64,000 nucleotides of DNA. It comes from Bog-473 sp963787485. Its GTDB lineage: Bacteria; Actinomycetota; Acidimicrobiia; Acidimicrobiales; RAAP-2. The position numbers were made by a program, and so were the translations under genes. The DNA is taken from assembly GCA_963787485.1 (NCBI GenBank), contig CAWBDF010000006.1:124001-188000 (forward strand), read 5' to 3'. The notes below the pieces were generated by a model. The model had not been told where the DNA came from and ran no database searches. It worked only from the letters and a program-made list of their open reading frames with translations. The first letter of the stretch is position 1. Each line of letters starts with the position of its first letter. Of this stretch, positions 20,001 to 28,254 are shown one piece after another.

Positions 20001-20131
20001 CTCGCGGCGTCGTGCACCGGTCGATCGCTGCCGCCGCCGCGGCGGGCCGGGTCCAGTCGCAGTCTCGGACCGTCTCCCGGCGTTGGACAATGGCCCGGGC
20101 GTCGGATTCGGCCCCGGTCCGAATACCGCCG

Positions 20132-21115
20132 TCATGGGGTTCGGGGGGGATTCGACGACGCGCCAGCGATGACGGGCTGTAACGCTTCCCCTATGGCACC
20201 TTGCAGGTAGACAGCATATGAACTCGTGATATGGGCAGAGTCGGCGTACACCAAGTGGTTTCCGACGACAGCCGTGCACGTCGAGGTGCACAACCACGGT
20301 GTTGTTGCAATGTACGTAGCTGCGGTCGCTTGAGCTGCCGCCACGAGTGTTTGTTCATGGTCTGTCAAGACCGCTTGGCTCGCAGGTGTCGAGCAAACTT
20401 GTACGTCCGTCTCGTGGGCGGCCAAACAATCGGGCCCTACCTGCGCCAGATATGGGATATCTCCCCAGACAACCTTCTTGGTTCCGGGTGATGTAATCGA
20501 GTTCAAAAATTGTTCCAGACCGCTCTGCCATTGCCTATCCGTTGGTGGAACCCCGTTGGGCAGGATGCCGTTCCCACGCCACGCGCCCGTGTCCACGACG
20601 ACAGCCGGATCCATCTTGTTGATCCGGTTGACGACATACTGGTGCCATGCGTTGCACGTTGGGTACGGTTCGTTTGTTGGCCAAAACCAAAAGCTGAGAT
20701 CAACAGCGGGACACGACTCCTTCATCAGCAGCACAAGTCTCCAATGAAGACGCTTGGCCATCGCGTTGAATCCGGCCCACCACATGCCAGCGTGCGAGTC
20801 ACCAAGCAAGACGATCGTCTTCGACCCGCTCGGATCCCCGAACACGCACTTCCCCGTCGTTGCCGAGCTCACGGCTGGAACGCACCCTTGCTGATCGAGA
20901 ATGGTCGGGATGATCATCGAATCGACATCGCCAGCAACGTTCTGCAGGGATGGGGTCAGATGACTCGGCAACGACTTGATGGTCGCGGCAGCAGCGACGG
21001 CCTTCAGCACTTGAGCCGTTGACGCAGGAATCGTCGAGCTGGGTTGTGCGGCCGACATGGATGCAGTTCCATATAGTGCAATCACGATTATGGTCGCCGA
21101 CGTGAGTGCTCTCAT
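20132..21115 (-). CDS. Secreted SGNH-domain protein 1 (acyltransferase-associated type)
   Basis: 327 residues from ATG 21115 (CGGAG upstream; ATG 21163 is an alternative). A clear signal peptide (MRALTSATIIVIALYGTASM) precedes the SGNH domain typical of the C-terminal half of OafA-like acyltransferases. Block I is IVLLGDSHAG, with the nucleophile Ser at about 107, and the C-terminal DSAH fits the catalytic DxxH pair. DCLAAHETDVQVC and TPWLCTSTC are shared with the two paralogues at 24.2 and 25.3 kb, and the cysteines probably form disulfides outside the cell. The likely role is transfer or removal of acyl groups on an exported glycan. It is divergent from the GH16 gene. Confidence 0.75.
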   Translation of the reverse strand: MRALTSATIIVIALYGTASMSAAQPSSTIPASTAQVLKAVAAAATIKSLPSHLTPSLQNVAGDVDSMIIPTILDQQGCVPAVSSATTGKCVFGDPSGSKTIVLLGDSHAGMWWAGFNAMAKRLHWRLVLLMKESCPAVDLSFWFWPTNEPYPTCNAWHQYVVNRINKMDPAVVVDTGAWRGNGILPNGVPPTDRQWQSGLEQFLNSITSPGTKKVVWGDIPYLAQVGPDCLAAHETDVQVCSTPASQAVLTDHEQTLVAAAQATAATYIATTPWLCTSTCTAVVGNHLVYADSAHITSSYAVYLQGAIGEALQPVIAGASSNPPRTP

Positions 21116-21723
21116 GATGCTCCGAGCGCTCCTAATTCTCTGCGTCAATGGTGGTCTCCTCATTCCTAGAGAAGTGACTGGATCCCAACCCTCTTCTGTG
21201 TCCGCCTGACCGAAGACAGTAGAAGATTCTGCTCTGTCGATCCGATGGGCTGCTCGACACTCGCAGACCGTTGCCCGACCGCCTCCGGCGCCCCTCGCTG
21301 TTCTGGTTCCTCTGGCGGCGAAGCGCTCAAAGGCCAACCAGAGTTGATACCGATGAGGTTGCGTCACGGGAAGCTTTCGCAGCAGAGCTGATCGAATCAT
21401 GAGCATGACAACTTTTGAACAAATAAAAAGCGTTGTGCACGATGTCCCGACCGGTTCGGGTGGGTCCCGAGTACGGCCAGGTATGCCGACAGCACTGACC
21501 ATCGGATCGGGACCGGCCACGGTGGGTGTGTCGGGGCCGGTCCCTCGGTTCGATGGATGCCGGGGTGCGAGGACTACGCCTCGCCGCCGAGATGAAAGCG
21601 CGACTTTACGGAGAGTACCGACCAGCGAACGCTGATCAGGGAGTCGACGTGCGCGGCGAACTTGTTGGATCTCATCAAGATGTTGATACTGGCCGCGATC
21701 AACCTCGCCATGAGAAGTGCGAA
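21116..21723. other. 608-bp gap between divergent SGNH-1 and GH16 genes
   Basis: No convincing gene. It holds the promoters of both neighbours somewhere and an AT-rich patch near 21400-21440. A short reading of about 45 codons just before the GH16 start (ANLLDLIKMLILAAINLAMR around 21655-21715) looks like the tail of a lost gene but has no start. Confidence 0.4.
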
Positions 21724-22725
21724 ATGCCAAAACCTGAAGAGACCAACCAGTTGAGCCGACTCAGTTTCTTTGCCCTGGTTACCTGTATGGCGATGATTGC
21801 TACCGCTTGCACTACAGCTGCGAAGGAGGGCAGTCAAAGCAGCACCACCGCACCAAGCAGCACGGCTATTCCTTCGGCTAGCGGTACCACGAGCACTGAG
21901 CCAACGGCCTCCTCCGGTGGCATGCCGCCTCCTCCGGGCTACACGCGCCGGCAGCTGATCTTCCACGACCAGTTCTCCGGCACCCGCCTCGACACCAGCA
22001 AGTGGAGTACTGCCCTGGGGGCCCAGGGGATCGTCTGGAACGACTTCGACCGGCTCTCAGCGCCCTATTCGGGGCCGAATGTCCCCGGCGACGGAACTGA
22101 GGCGGCCATGTTCGGGCCATCCCAGGTGTCTGTCGACAACGGGCTCACGCTGACGGCGCAGCGCAACACCAACCAGTACGCCGGTACCTATCCATGGATC
22201 AGCGGTGTCGTCACGACCGAAGGAAAGTTCTCCTTGCCTACTGGTGGTTGGTACGTTCAGGTGAAGGCCAAGATGCCCGACACCTCGGCGGGCATGTGGC
22301 CGGCCATCTGGTTCATGCCCGACACAGCGACCAGCCCGACCGTCGAGATCGACGGGCACGAGGGCGGGGCCACCGGCAGTGGGCTCCCCATCAACGACGC
22401 CGGCCACTCCAACTACTTCGCCAACTCGGGAACGGTGTCGTCCTTCTGGAACGCTGGCGCCGATATGAGCGCCGGTTATCACATCTTCGGGTTTGAGTTC
22501 ATCCCCGGTGTGTCCGTCAAGTGTTACTTCGACGGGGTTCAGGTGTTCCAGGTCTTGGCGTCGAATGGCGTCGCCATCACCGCTGGGACTTATGAGATCA
22601 TCCTCCAGCTACAGGTAGCCGCGCAGCAGATATCGGGGTCGCATACCCTCACCACGGGTGCCACTCCGTCGGCCACCATGGAGGTCGCCGAGGTGCAGGC
22701 ATACTCCTTCCCCGGTGGGCGGTAA
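21724..22725 (+). CDS. Secreted GH16 family glycosidase
   Basis: 333 residues from ATG 21724. An export signal ends in a lipobox-like IATAC (Cys29; the -3 position is not the usual Leu, so lipidation is likely but not certain), then a Ser/Thr linker to about residue 70 and one GH16 domain. The catalytic motif EIDGHE (E208, D210, E213; consensus ExDxxE) and the upstream VKAKMPDTSAGMWPAIWFMP strand are diagnostic. GH16 enzymes cleave beta-1,3/1,4 glucans and galactans or trim exopolysaccharides (ExoK type). Among polysaccharide acyl-modifying genes, trimming or release of the cell's own exopolysaccharide is my inference. Confidence 0.85.
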   Translation: MPKPEETNQLSRLSFFALVTCMAMIATACTTAAKEGSQSSTTAPSSTAIPSASGTTSTEPTASSGGMPPPPGYTRRQLIFHDQFSGTRLDTSKWSTALGAQGIVWNDFDRLSAPYSGPNVPGDGTEAAMFGPSQVSVDNGLTLTAQRNTNQYAGTYPWISGVVTTEGKFSLPTGGWYVQVKAKMPDTSAGMWPAIWFMPDTATSPTVEIDGHEGGATGSGLPINDAGHSNYFANSGTVSSFWNAGADMSAGYHIFGFEFIPGVSVKCYFDGVQVFQVLASNGVAITAGTYEIILQLQVAAQQISGSHTLTTGATPSATMEVAEVQAYSFPGGR

Positions 22726-22952
22726 AGGCCAAGATGCCGAACCAGACACAGGGACTGTGGCCGGTCATGCGATCCCTAGAGGCACGAGCTACCCTCAACG
22801 ACGACGAACTTGTTGTTGCTGCGTTGTGTCAATTCAGTCCGCTCGGCTCTATCTCGGGCGTTGAGTTCCTTGTCAACATCCATGAACACGCAGCGGGTGT
22901 CCGGGACTTAGGCCGAAACACTCCGATGGGAGCGAATGGCGATCACGACTGA
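22726..22952 (+). pseudogene. Probable GH16 fragment with unrelated tail
   Basis: Directly after the GH16 stop, codons from about 22725 read VKAKMPNQTQGLWPVM, nearly the same as the VKAKMP..GMWPAIW strand of the GH16 gene at about 22260, and the DNA is alike too. The reading continues for about 60 codons to 22952 without GH16 features. It is most simply a remnant of a second GH16 gene; a short real gene starting at ATG 22734 cannot be excluded. Confidence 0.4.
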
Positions 22953-22967
22953 CTTACAAGGCTCCTA

Positions 22968-24188
22968 GTGTCGGCCCACACGCAACCCGATGAAGCCGAA
23001 AATCGCTTCCTCGAGTCGGGCGATGAGGCAGGAACTGCACCCGGCGATCGGAAGTTCCGACCTGACGTGGAGGGTCTGCGGGCCGTTGCCATCGTGCTGG
23101 TCGTTCTCTTCCACGCGGGGGTACCCCGAATCACTGGCGGATTCGTCGGGGTGGACGTGTTCTTCGTCGTGTCTGGCTTCGTCATCACCGGACTTCTCCT
23201 GAGGGAGCACGCTTCCTCAGGAAAGACTCGCTTGCTGGCGTTCTACGGTCGCCGAAGCCGCCGAATCCTTCCCGCTGCCACGTTGGTCATCATCCTGACG
23301 GTATTGGCTTCTTATCACTGGTTGGGTTTCCTCGTCGGCGACGATACAGCACGGGTTGGGAGGACGGCGTCACTCTTCTATGCGAACTTTCACTTCATCT
23401 CGACTGAGACGAACTACCTGGCGTCGCAAGCCCCTCCCTCGGCACTTCAGAACTACTGGTCGCTCTCGGTTGAAGAACAGTTCTACCTTTTGTACCCGAC
23501 CCTCTTCATACTCGCGGCATTGAGCTGGAAGCGGGTTGGCATTCGTCCCAAACTCACAATCTTGTTGGTCTGCAGCATCGTGGCGTCACTCGCCTGGTCA
23601 ATCCACCAGACGTCGGCCAACAGCGTTGCTGCGTTCTTCTCACCGTTCACCCGTGCTTGGGAACTTGCACTCGGAGCACTGATCGCCGTCGCCAGTCTGC
23701 AGTTGGCAAGGATTCCACGGATCCCCGCCGCTGTCATGACCTGGGCGGGACTGGGCGGCATTCTCGTTGCGGCTTTCACCTACAGCTCAGCGACGCCCTA
23801 TCCAGGCGTAGCAGTGGCGCTACCCGTCGTCTCGACCGCACTCATCGTGGCCGGTGGGATGGCCCGTCCCACGATGGGAGCGGAGGCGCTCTTACGTCTT
23901 CCTCCGTTCCAGTGGATGGGGAAGCTCTCGTACTCGCTCTACCTGTGGCACTGGCCCATTTTGATCATCGCCGCCCAGCATGTCGGTCACCCCATCTCGG
24001 TCGAGGACAACCTCCTCTGGGTCCTGTTCGCCCTCGGACTGTCGGTCGGCTCCTACTTCCTGGTGGAGAATCCCATCAGGCACTGGAACTTCTTGGCCCG
24101 TTCCGGCGGAAGGAGTGTTTCTTTAGGAGGGCTCCTGATCGCCCTGTCGCTCGCTGTCGCGACCTTCGAGATCGCCAGTCATCCGTGA
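22968..24188 (+). CDS. Membrane acyltransferase 3 (OafA/NodX type) without SGNH domain
   Basis: 406 residues from GTG 22968. About ten transmembrane helices follow a 30-residue cytosolic start. The family motifs are FRPDVEGLRAVAI, the essential His in VLFHAGVPR (H49), GGFVGVDVFFVVSGF, FYGRRSRRILPA, NYWSLSVEEQFYLLYP and the late SYSLYLWHWP. AT3 proteins carry acyl groups across the membrane to O-antigen, exopolysaccharide or peptidoglycan. Many have a fused C-terminal SGNH domain; here the protein stops right after the last helix (FEIASHP) and a separate secreted SGNH gene follows 28 bp later, so the two probably act together in trans. Confidence 0.88.
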   Translation: MSAHTQPDEAENRFLESGDEAGTAPGDRKFRPDVEGLRAVAIVLVVLFHAGVPRITGGFVGVDVFFVVSGFVITGLLLREHASSGKTRLLAFYGRRSRRILPAATLVIILTVLASYHWLGFLVGDDTARVGRTASLFYANFHFISTETNYLASQAPPSALQNYWSLSVEEQFYLLYPTLFILAALSWKRVGIRPKLTILLVCSIVASLAWSIHQTSANSVAAFFSPFTRAWELALGALIAVASLQLARIPRIPAAVMTWAGLGGILVAAFTYSSATPYPGVAVALPVVSTALIVAGGMARPTMGAEALLRLPPFQWMGKLSYSLYLWHWPILIIAAQHVGHPISVEDNLLWVLFALGLSVGSYFLVENPIRHWNFLARSGGRSVSLGGLLIALSLAVATFEIASHP

Positions 24189-24241
24189 ATCCAGGACCAC
24201 GTCGGAGGAACCAGAGATGATGCAGAGAGTTCGGCATCGCC
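24141..24241 (+). repeat. Junction repeat, copy A (AT3 end / SGNH-2 start)
   Basis: 101 bp covering the last codons of the acyltransferase gene, the gap and the first codons of SGNH-2. It matches 25260-25360 with 13 mismatches and no gaps. Confidence 0.9.
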
Positions 24242-25233
24242 AGGTCATCACCGCTGCGCTCACTTCGGCGGTGATGATCATGGTTGCAGTACTTGGATCG
24301 GTCTCATCGGAGCCGTCCTCCTACGCTTCCGCTGCAGGCACGTCGAACACATCGGAAGCTCAGGCATGGGCTGAAGTGAGATTCGCCACATCGGAAGCTC
24401 AGGTGTTGGCTGCAGTGAAAGATGCACAAAAGCTCCAGACGCTTCCCAACAATGTTGCGCCAGGGCTCGCCGTGACGACTGACGCGGCGGGCGTACCAGA
24501 CCCAGCTGGAGAATGTCCGAATATTTCGGGTGTGATGGAACAAGGGTGCGTTTACGGCGATTTGAAAAGCAAGAAACTCATGGTCGTGTATGGGGATTCA
24601 CACGCCGCCATGTGGGCCGAGGCGTTGAGGGGTATTGCGAATAGAGTGGGCTGGAGATTGGATGTATTCTTCTTGGCTGGATGCCAGCTACCAGATCTGC
24701 CATTGATTTCATCCGAGACGAATCAACTCAATACTCAATGTCAGCAGTTCCACGCGCTTGCAGCTCGAGCTATTAAGAAACTGCATCCGAACTTGCTCGT
24801 GCTGTCGAGCGAAAGCAGCGGACAAACCGCGATAGGCGTCCCCGCGACCCCAGCCCAGTGGCAATCGGGATTGATGAAGACCTTTGCAAGCGTGTCAGAG
24901 CCAGGTACGAGCATGGTCATGATCGGTGATATCCCTCAATGGTCACTCAACGATGCAGACTGCTTGGCTGTCCACATGACTAGCGTCCAGAGTTGCGCGG
25001 TTGCTCCGGCTCAAGCCCTTTCCTCCAATCTGCAGGCGGAAGAAAGAGCCGCTACTTTCCGCGGCGCAAAGTACATTCCAACAACAGCGTGGGCTTGTGC
25101 GGCGAAATGTGAACCTGTCATCAACAATATTCGGGTTTACTTTAATCAATACCATTTCGGAGCAATCTATATCGACTACCTAACTGGAGTATTGCAACAA
25201 GCGCTGGGTATTCCCGCTGCAACAAATGGATAG
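24217..25233 (+). CDS. Secreted SGNH-domain protein 2, Asp of the catalytic DxxH replaced
   Basis: 338 residues from ATG 24217, with GGAGGAACCAG upstream. A signal peptide/anchor occupies residues 10-35, followed by a 13-residue direct duplication (TSEAQ repeated, coded by 39-bp units at 24348 and 24387). Block I is VVYGDSHAAMW with the Ser nucleophile at S128; DCLAVHMTSVQSC and TAWACAAKC are shared with its paralogues. Where the others have DxxH, this one reads NQYH (N310, H313, codon AAT at 25144), so the catalytic Asp is missing and activity may be changed or lost. It follows the acyltransferase by 28 bp and is the most AT-rich gene of the block. Confidence 0.75.
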   Translation: MMQRVRHRQVITAALTSAVMIMVAVLGSVSSEPSSYASAAGTSNTSEAQAWAEVRFATSEAQVLAAVKDAQKLQTLPNNVAPGLAVTTDAAGVPDPAGECPNISGVMEQGCVYGDLKSKKLMVVYGDSHAAMWAEALRGIANRVGWRLDVFFLAGCQLPDLPLISSETNQLNTQCQQFHALAARAIKKLHPNLLVLSSESSGQTAIGVPATPAQWQSGLMKTFASVSEPGTSMVMIGDIPQWSLNDADCLAVHMTSVQSCAVAPAQALSSNLQAEERAATFRGAKYIPTTAWACAAKCEPVINNIRVYFNQYHFGAIYIDYLTGVLQQALGIPAATNG

Positions 25234-25259
25234 ATTTGAGTTGGGGCTCACGACACTGC

Positions 25260-25360
25260 GCCCTGTCGCTCGTCGTCACCACCTTCGAGATCGCCAGCCA
25301 TCCGTGAATCCGGGACCATGTTGGGGGAACCAGAGATGATGAAGAGAATCGGGCATCGCC
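25260..25360 (+). repeat. Junction repeat, copy B (vestigial AT3 end / SGNH-3 start)
   Basis: A duplicate of 24141-24241: it begins with a vestige of the acyltransferase 3' end (codes for TTFEIASHP and stop, with no gene attached) and runs into the first codons of SGNH-3. About 87 % identical to copy A. Confidence 0.9.
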
Positions 25361-26382
25361 GAAACATTATCGGCGTAGTCATTTCGGTGGCTGTCATCAC
25401 ACTGGCAGCGGGCAGTTCCTCATCGGCGTCGTCGTCGGCATCGTCCGCTGTTTCCACTCTGAGCAGCGCTGCCTCTCTGGCGGTACCGGGAGCCGACAGC
25501 GGCTGTCCCTCAGCAGGCTGCTCTGCCGTGATCGCAGCCGTAGCCGCAGGCACCCGTTTGAAGACGATGCCCGCCAATCTGACGCCTTCGCTCGCCAACG
25601 CTGCGAGTGACCTTCGTGTTCCACCCGGCGGAGTGTGCGGATCGTTGCAAATTGCGGGCTTAGATCCAAGTTACGAGCCATGCGTATACGGTTCGAACAC
25701 GGCGACATCTAAAATCGTCCTACTCGGTGACTCACATGCGTGGCAGTGGGCGACTTCGGTGGCAACCATCGCTCAGCACACGGGTGCCTCGCTTGGACTC
25801 CTGTATCACTCCAGTTGCCTGGTTACCCTCACTGCAGATTTGCTTCCGCCCAACGGTCCTCCTGGCGGTTCCGAGCCATCGGGAAAGGTCTGCAATCAGT
25901 GGACCAAGGCGGCGATCAAATGGATCAATAATTTCCACCCGCAAACGGTGATAGTTGTTGCTTACTCGGGTAATACTCCCTCATGGCAGCCCATTTACGC
26001 TAAGGGTCTTGTGCAGTTATTTCATCAAATACAGGCCCCAGGTAGGCAGCTCATGCTCTTGGGACAGGATCCCTACAGTTTCACCGGAGGTCCCGATTGT
26101 TTGGCAGCGCACGAATCCAATATCAGTCAATGCAATGTCTCGGAGTCGCAAGCCGTGGTTCCAGTTGCAATTGAGGCACAGGAGAAAGCGGCGAGCCAGG
26201 TTCACGCCAAATTCGTCAACGTAACTCCATGGATCTGTACGAAATCAGAATGCCCTCAGGTGATCGGCAACTTCGATGTCTACCAGGATCCCTTTCACCT
26301 GACATCGTCGTATGCGGACTATCTGTCCCCGGTCCTAGGGATCGCACTCGGGCTGATGCCAGCCAATGCGGGAAAAGGGTAG
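25336..26382 (+). CDS. Secreted SGNH-domain protein 3
   Basis: 348 residues. The start ATG 25336 is chosen because the duplicated junction aligns it with the SGNH-2 start; ATG 25318 is in frame but lies inside the former spacer. It has a signal peptide (IIGVVISVAVITLAAG), a Ser/Ala linker, block I IVLLGDSHAWQW (S133), DCLAAHESNISQC, TPWICTKSEC and an intact DPFH for the catalytic DxxH pair. Unlike SGNH-2 all key residues are present. It is presumably the active esterase/acyltransferase partner of the AT3 protein, or specific for another acyl position. Confidence 0.78.
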   Translation: MMKRIGHRRNIIGVVISVAVITLAAGSSSSASSSASSAVSTLSSAASLAVPGADSGCPSAGCSAVIAAVAAGTRLKTMPANLTPSLANAASDLRVPPGGVCGSLQIAGLDPSYEPCVYGSNTATSKIVLLGDSHAWQWATSVATIAQHTGASLGLLYHSSCLVTLTADLLPPNGPPGGSEPSGKVCNQWTKAAIKWINNFHPQTVIVVAYSGNTPSWQPIYAKGLVQLFHQIQAPGRQLMLLGQDPYSFTGGPDCLAAHESNISQCNVSESQAVVPVAIEAQEKAASQVHAKFVNVTPWICTKSECPQVIGNFDVYQDPFHLTSSYADYLSPVLGIALGLMPANAGKG

Positions 26383-26923
26383 AGAGGCATGGGTTCGTAA
26401 AATCACCTGGAAAGGCCTCGCGGCCACGACGAGGCAGTTCAGGGAGGCGCAGGCCCGAGTTAGCGAGGAGTCTGAGAATCGTCCTATCCCTACGGTCTTC
26501 AAAATCCGGTGCCATGACATGTCTTCAGCAGTCCTCGGAGATCGTCCTCTGCGACCACCGGAAGAGGATCCCTCAGGAACGAGAGGGCTCTTCTTGACTA
26601 TCGAGGGTCGTCGATCTCACGTTCCTCAACCGCCTACTTGAAGAACGGTTGAAGATCCCCAAACCGGATCGAAGCTGTCTTTGGTCGAGAGCGCTCGACC
26701 TGCACGGAGATGTACGTCTCGTCTGGCGCCCTCGTGAGGTTACGGACCTCCGCTCACCTGCATCGGTGTTGGTCAGCTCTCCTCCTACGGCGTTGATCTG
26801 GTTGGCCACCCAGCTGCAACGCCCCGGCCTTCTCAGACAAGGCAACCGTTCGGTCTGGCGGCGTTGTGCCGGGCCGAGGTCGGAACGAGTATGAGAAAAA
26901 GAGCAGGTAGAGTTACCTTTTCC
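26383..26923. other. 541 bp without a supported gene
   Basis: Short frames on both strands have no recognisable protein character or ribosome site. A TAGAGT element at about 26908 may be the -10 of the tRNA gene that follows. Confidence 0.5.
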
Positions 26924-26997
26924 GGGCGCTTAGCTCAGTTGGTTAGAGCAGCTGGCTTACAACCAGCAGGCCGGGGGTTCGAGTCCCTCAGCGCCCA
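26924..26997 (+). tRNA. tRNA-Val(TAC)
   Basis: 74 nt with a complete cloverleaf. The acceptor stem GGGCGCT pairs with AGCGCCC, the D-arm is GCTC/GAGC, the anticodon stem GCTGG/CCAGC encloses the loop CTTACAA, and the T-arm GGGGG/CCCTC encloses TTCGAGT. Anticodon TAC reads GUA and, by wobble, other valine codons. The 3' CCA is not encoded. It marks the boundary between the low-GC block and the IS element. Confidence 0.95.
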
Positions 26998-27012
26998 CCG
27001 GGTGGGTGTGAT

Positions 27013-28254
27013 GTTTCAGATTTTCTGGGACACGTGAACCCTCAAACGACAATGCGGGACCTCCCTTGGTAGTGAACCGAGGGGTCCAGTTCGAGGTGGC
27101 GGATCATGACGCCGTCGTCGTCGATGACTCGGACGTCGAGGTCGGCCACCAAGATGAGCACCCGCTTGCCCTTGTGGGTCCGGCCGACGCTGACGTGGTG
27201 AAAGCCGGAGCGGCAGCGCAGGGTAAAGCGACCGGTCGAGTCGATGCGGTCGCGACGGACCTTGGTGTGGGCCAACAGCGGCTGTCCGTCGAGCTCGATG
27301 GAGGCCTTCTCGAGGGCTCGCCAGGCCTGCATGGGTGGACACCCTCGAGCCGTGTGCGGTCGCTCCTCGTTGTAAATATGGACGAAGCGGTCGATCTGGC
27401 TCTGGAGCTCGCCGAGCGTCGCCACCGCAGGTTTCTTGGCCAACCATTTCTTGAGCGTGAGGTGGTAGCGCTCGACCTTTCCCTGGGCTGGGGATGGTAG
27501 GGCTTTCCGTGCTTGAAGGTGATCCCGAGCGTGGCCAGCTCGATCTCCATGCCGGTGTGACTGCCTCGATAAGCGCACGTATAGATGGCGCCGTTATCTG
27601 AGAGCGCTGAAGCTGGAAGCCCGTAGATCGCTGCAGTTTCGAAGAAGATCCGCACCACCTCTGGAGCGGTGGCGACGGGCAGCGCCACACTGGCCAGCAC
27701 CCCGCGAGTAGTCGTCGATGAAGTTGACGATCTCGACCGGCTGCTCGTCGAGGTGCCAGTGCGTCATGTCCGACTGCCAGGTCTCGTTGGGCAGATCCGA
27801 CTCGAAGCACGCCCAGCTCGAGCGAGGTCGCTTCTGGGGCTGAGGGATCACGAAACCACGGCGCCGGAGCACCCGGTGGATGGTCGAGAGTGCCGGCACC
27901 TGAGCCTCCTCGTAGCCCAGGTGCCAGGCGATGGTCCGGGCCCCGGCGTCGAGGCCGTCCTCGGCCAGGCGCTTGCGCCAGGCCACGATCTGGTCCTCCA
28001 TCGCTGCCGTCGTGAGGTTGGCCGGCACCTTGGGCCCCCGCTTGAGCGGGGCAGGGCCTCGTCGCCACCCTCCTGGTAGAGGGCACGTGGCGCTGCACCC
28101 AGGACTTCGAACGCCCCGTGGCCGCCGCCACGAGGCGCAGAGAGCGTCCCTCGACGAGCACGGCGTCGACGCAGTACTTGGCCAGATCCACGGGACCACC
28201 TCAGAACGGGTGTCCCAGAATTGCTGACACATCGTGTCCCAGAAACTATGGAAC
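27013..28254 (-). mobile_element. IS481-family insertion sequence
   Basis: About 1.24 kb, bounded by inverted repeats: a perfect 13-bp core TTTCTGGGACACG at 27022-27034 and its complement at 28233-28245, extending imperfectly to about 22 bp on each side. It contains one transposase gene, which is disrupted. No clear target duplication is visible. It starts 15 bp after tRNA-Val and cuts off the gene at 28.3-28.9 kb. Confidence 0.8.
27042..28191 (-). pseudogene. IS481-type transposase, several frameshifts
   Basis: It starts at ATG 28191 with an HTH (LRLVAAATGRSKSWVQRHV). Then LYQEGGDEALPR, the rve (DDE) core with TWQSDMTHWHLDEQ, ALSDNGAIYT and QGKVERYHLTLKKWL, and a C-terminal beta-barrel-like tail are all recognisable and give D, D and E, but in different frames. 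At least four shifts lie around 28100, 28060, 27690 and 27495. As written no functional transposase would be made. The reading order matches full-length IS481 enzymes, so decay or sequence error is recent. Confidence 0.75.

Larger units (their letters stand above)
20132..26400. other. Lower-GC accessory block (polysaccharide modification island)
   Basis: Base composition drops here: the 60 bases at 24541-24600 hold 28 G or C, against 44 of 60 at 19441-19500 just outside. The block holds three SGNH paralogues, GH16, an acyltransferase-3, a GH16-like fragment and a duplicated junction, and is followed by tRNA-Val and an IS. No integrase or tRNA-derived direct repeat was found, so the mode of entry is unknown. 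Confidence 0.6.

Noticed and set aside
27013..28254. Island integrase
   Set aside because: The gene is an IS481-type DDE transposase, not a tyrosine or serine recombinase, and no att-like copy of the tRNA end was found.
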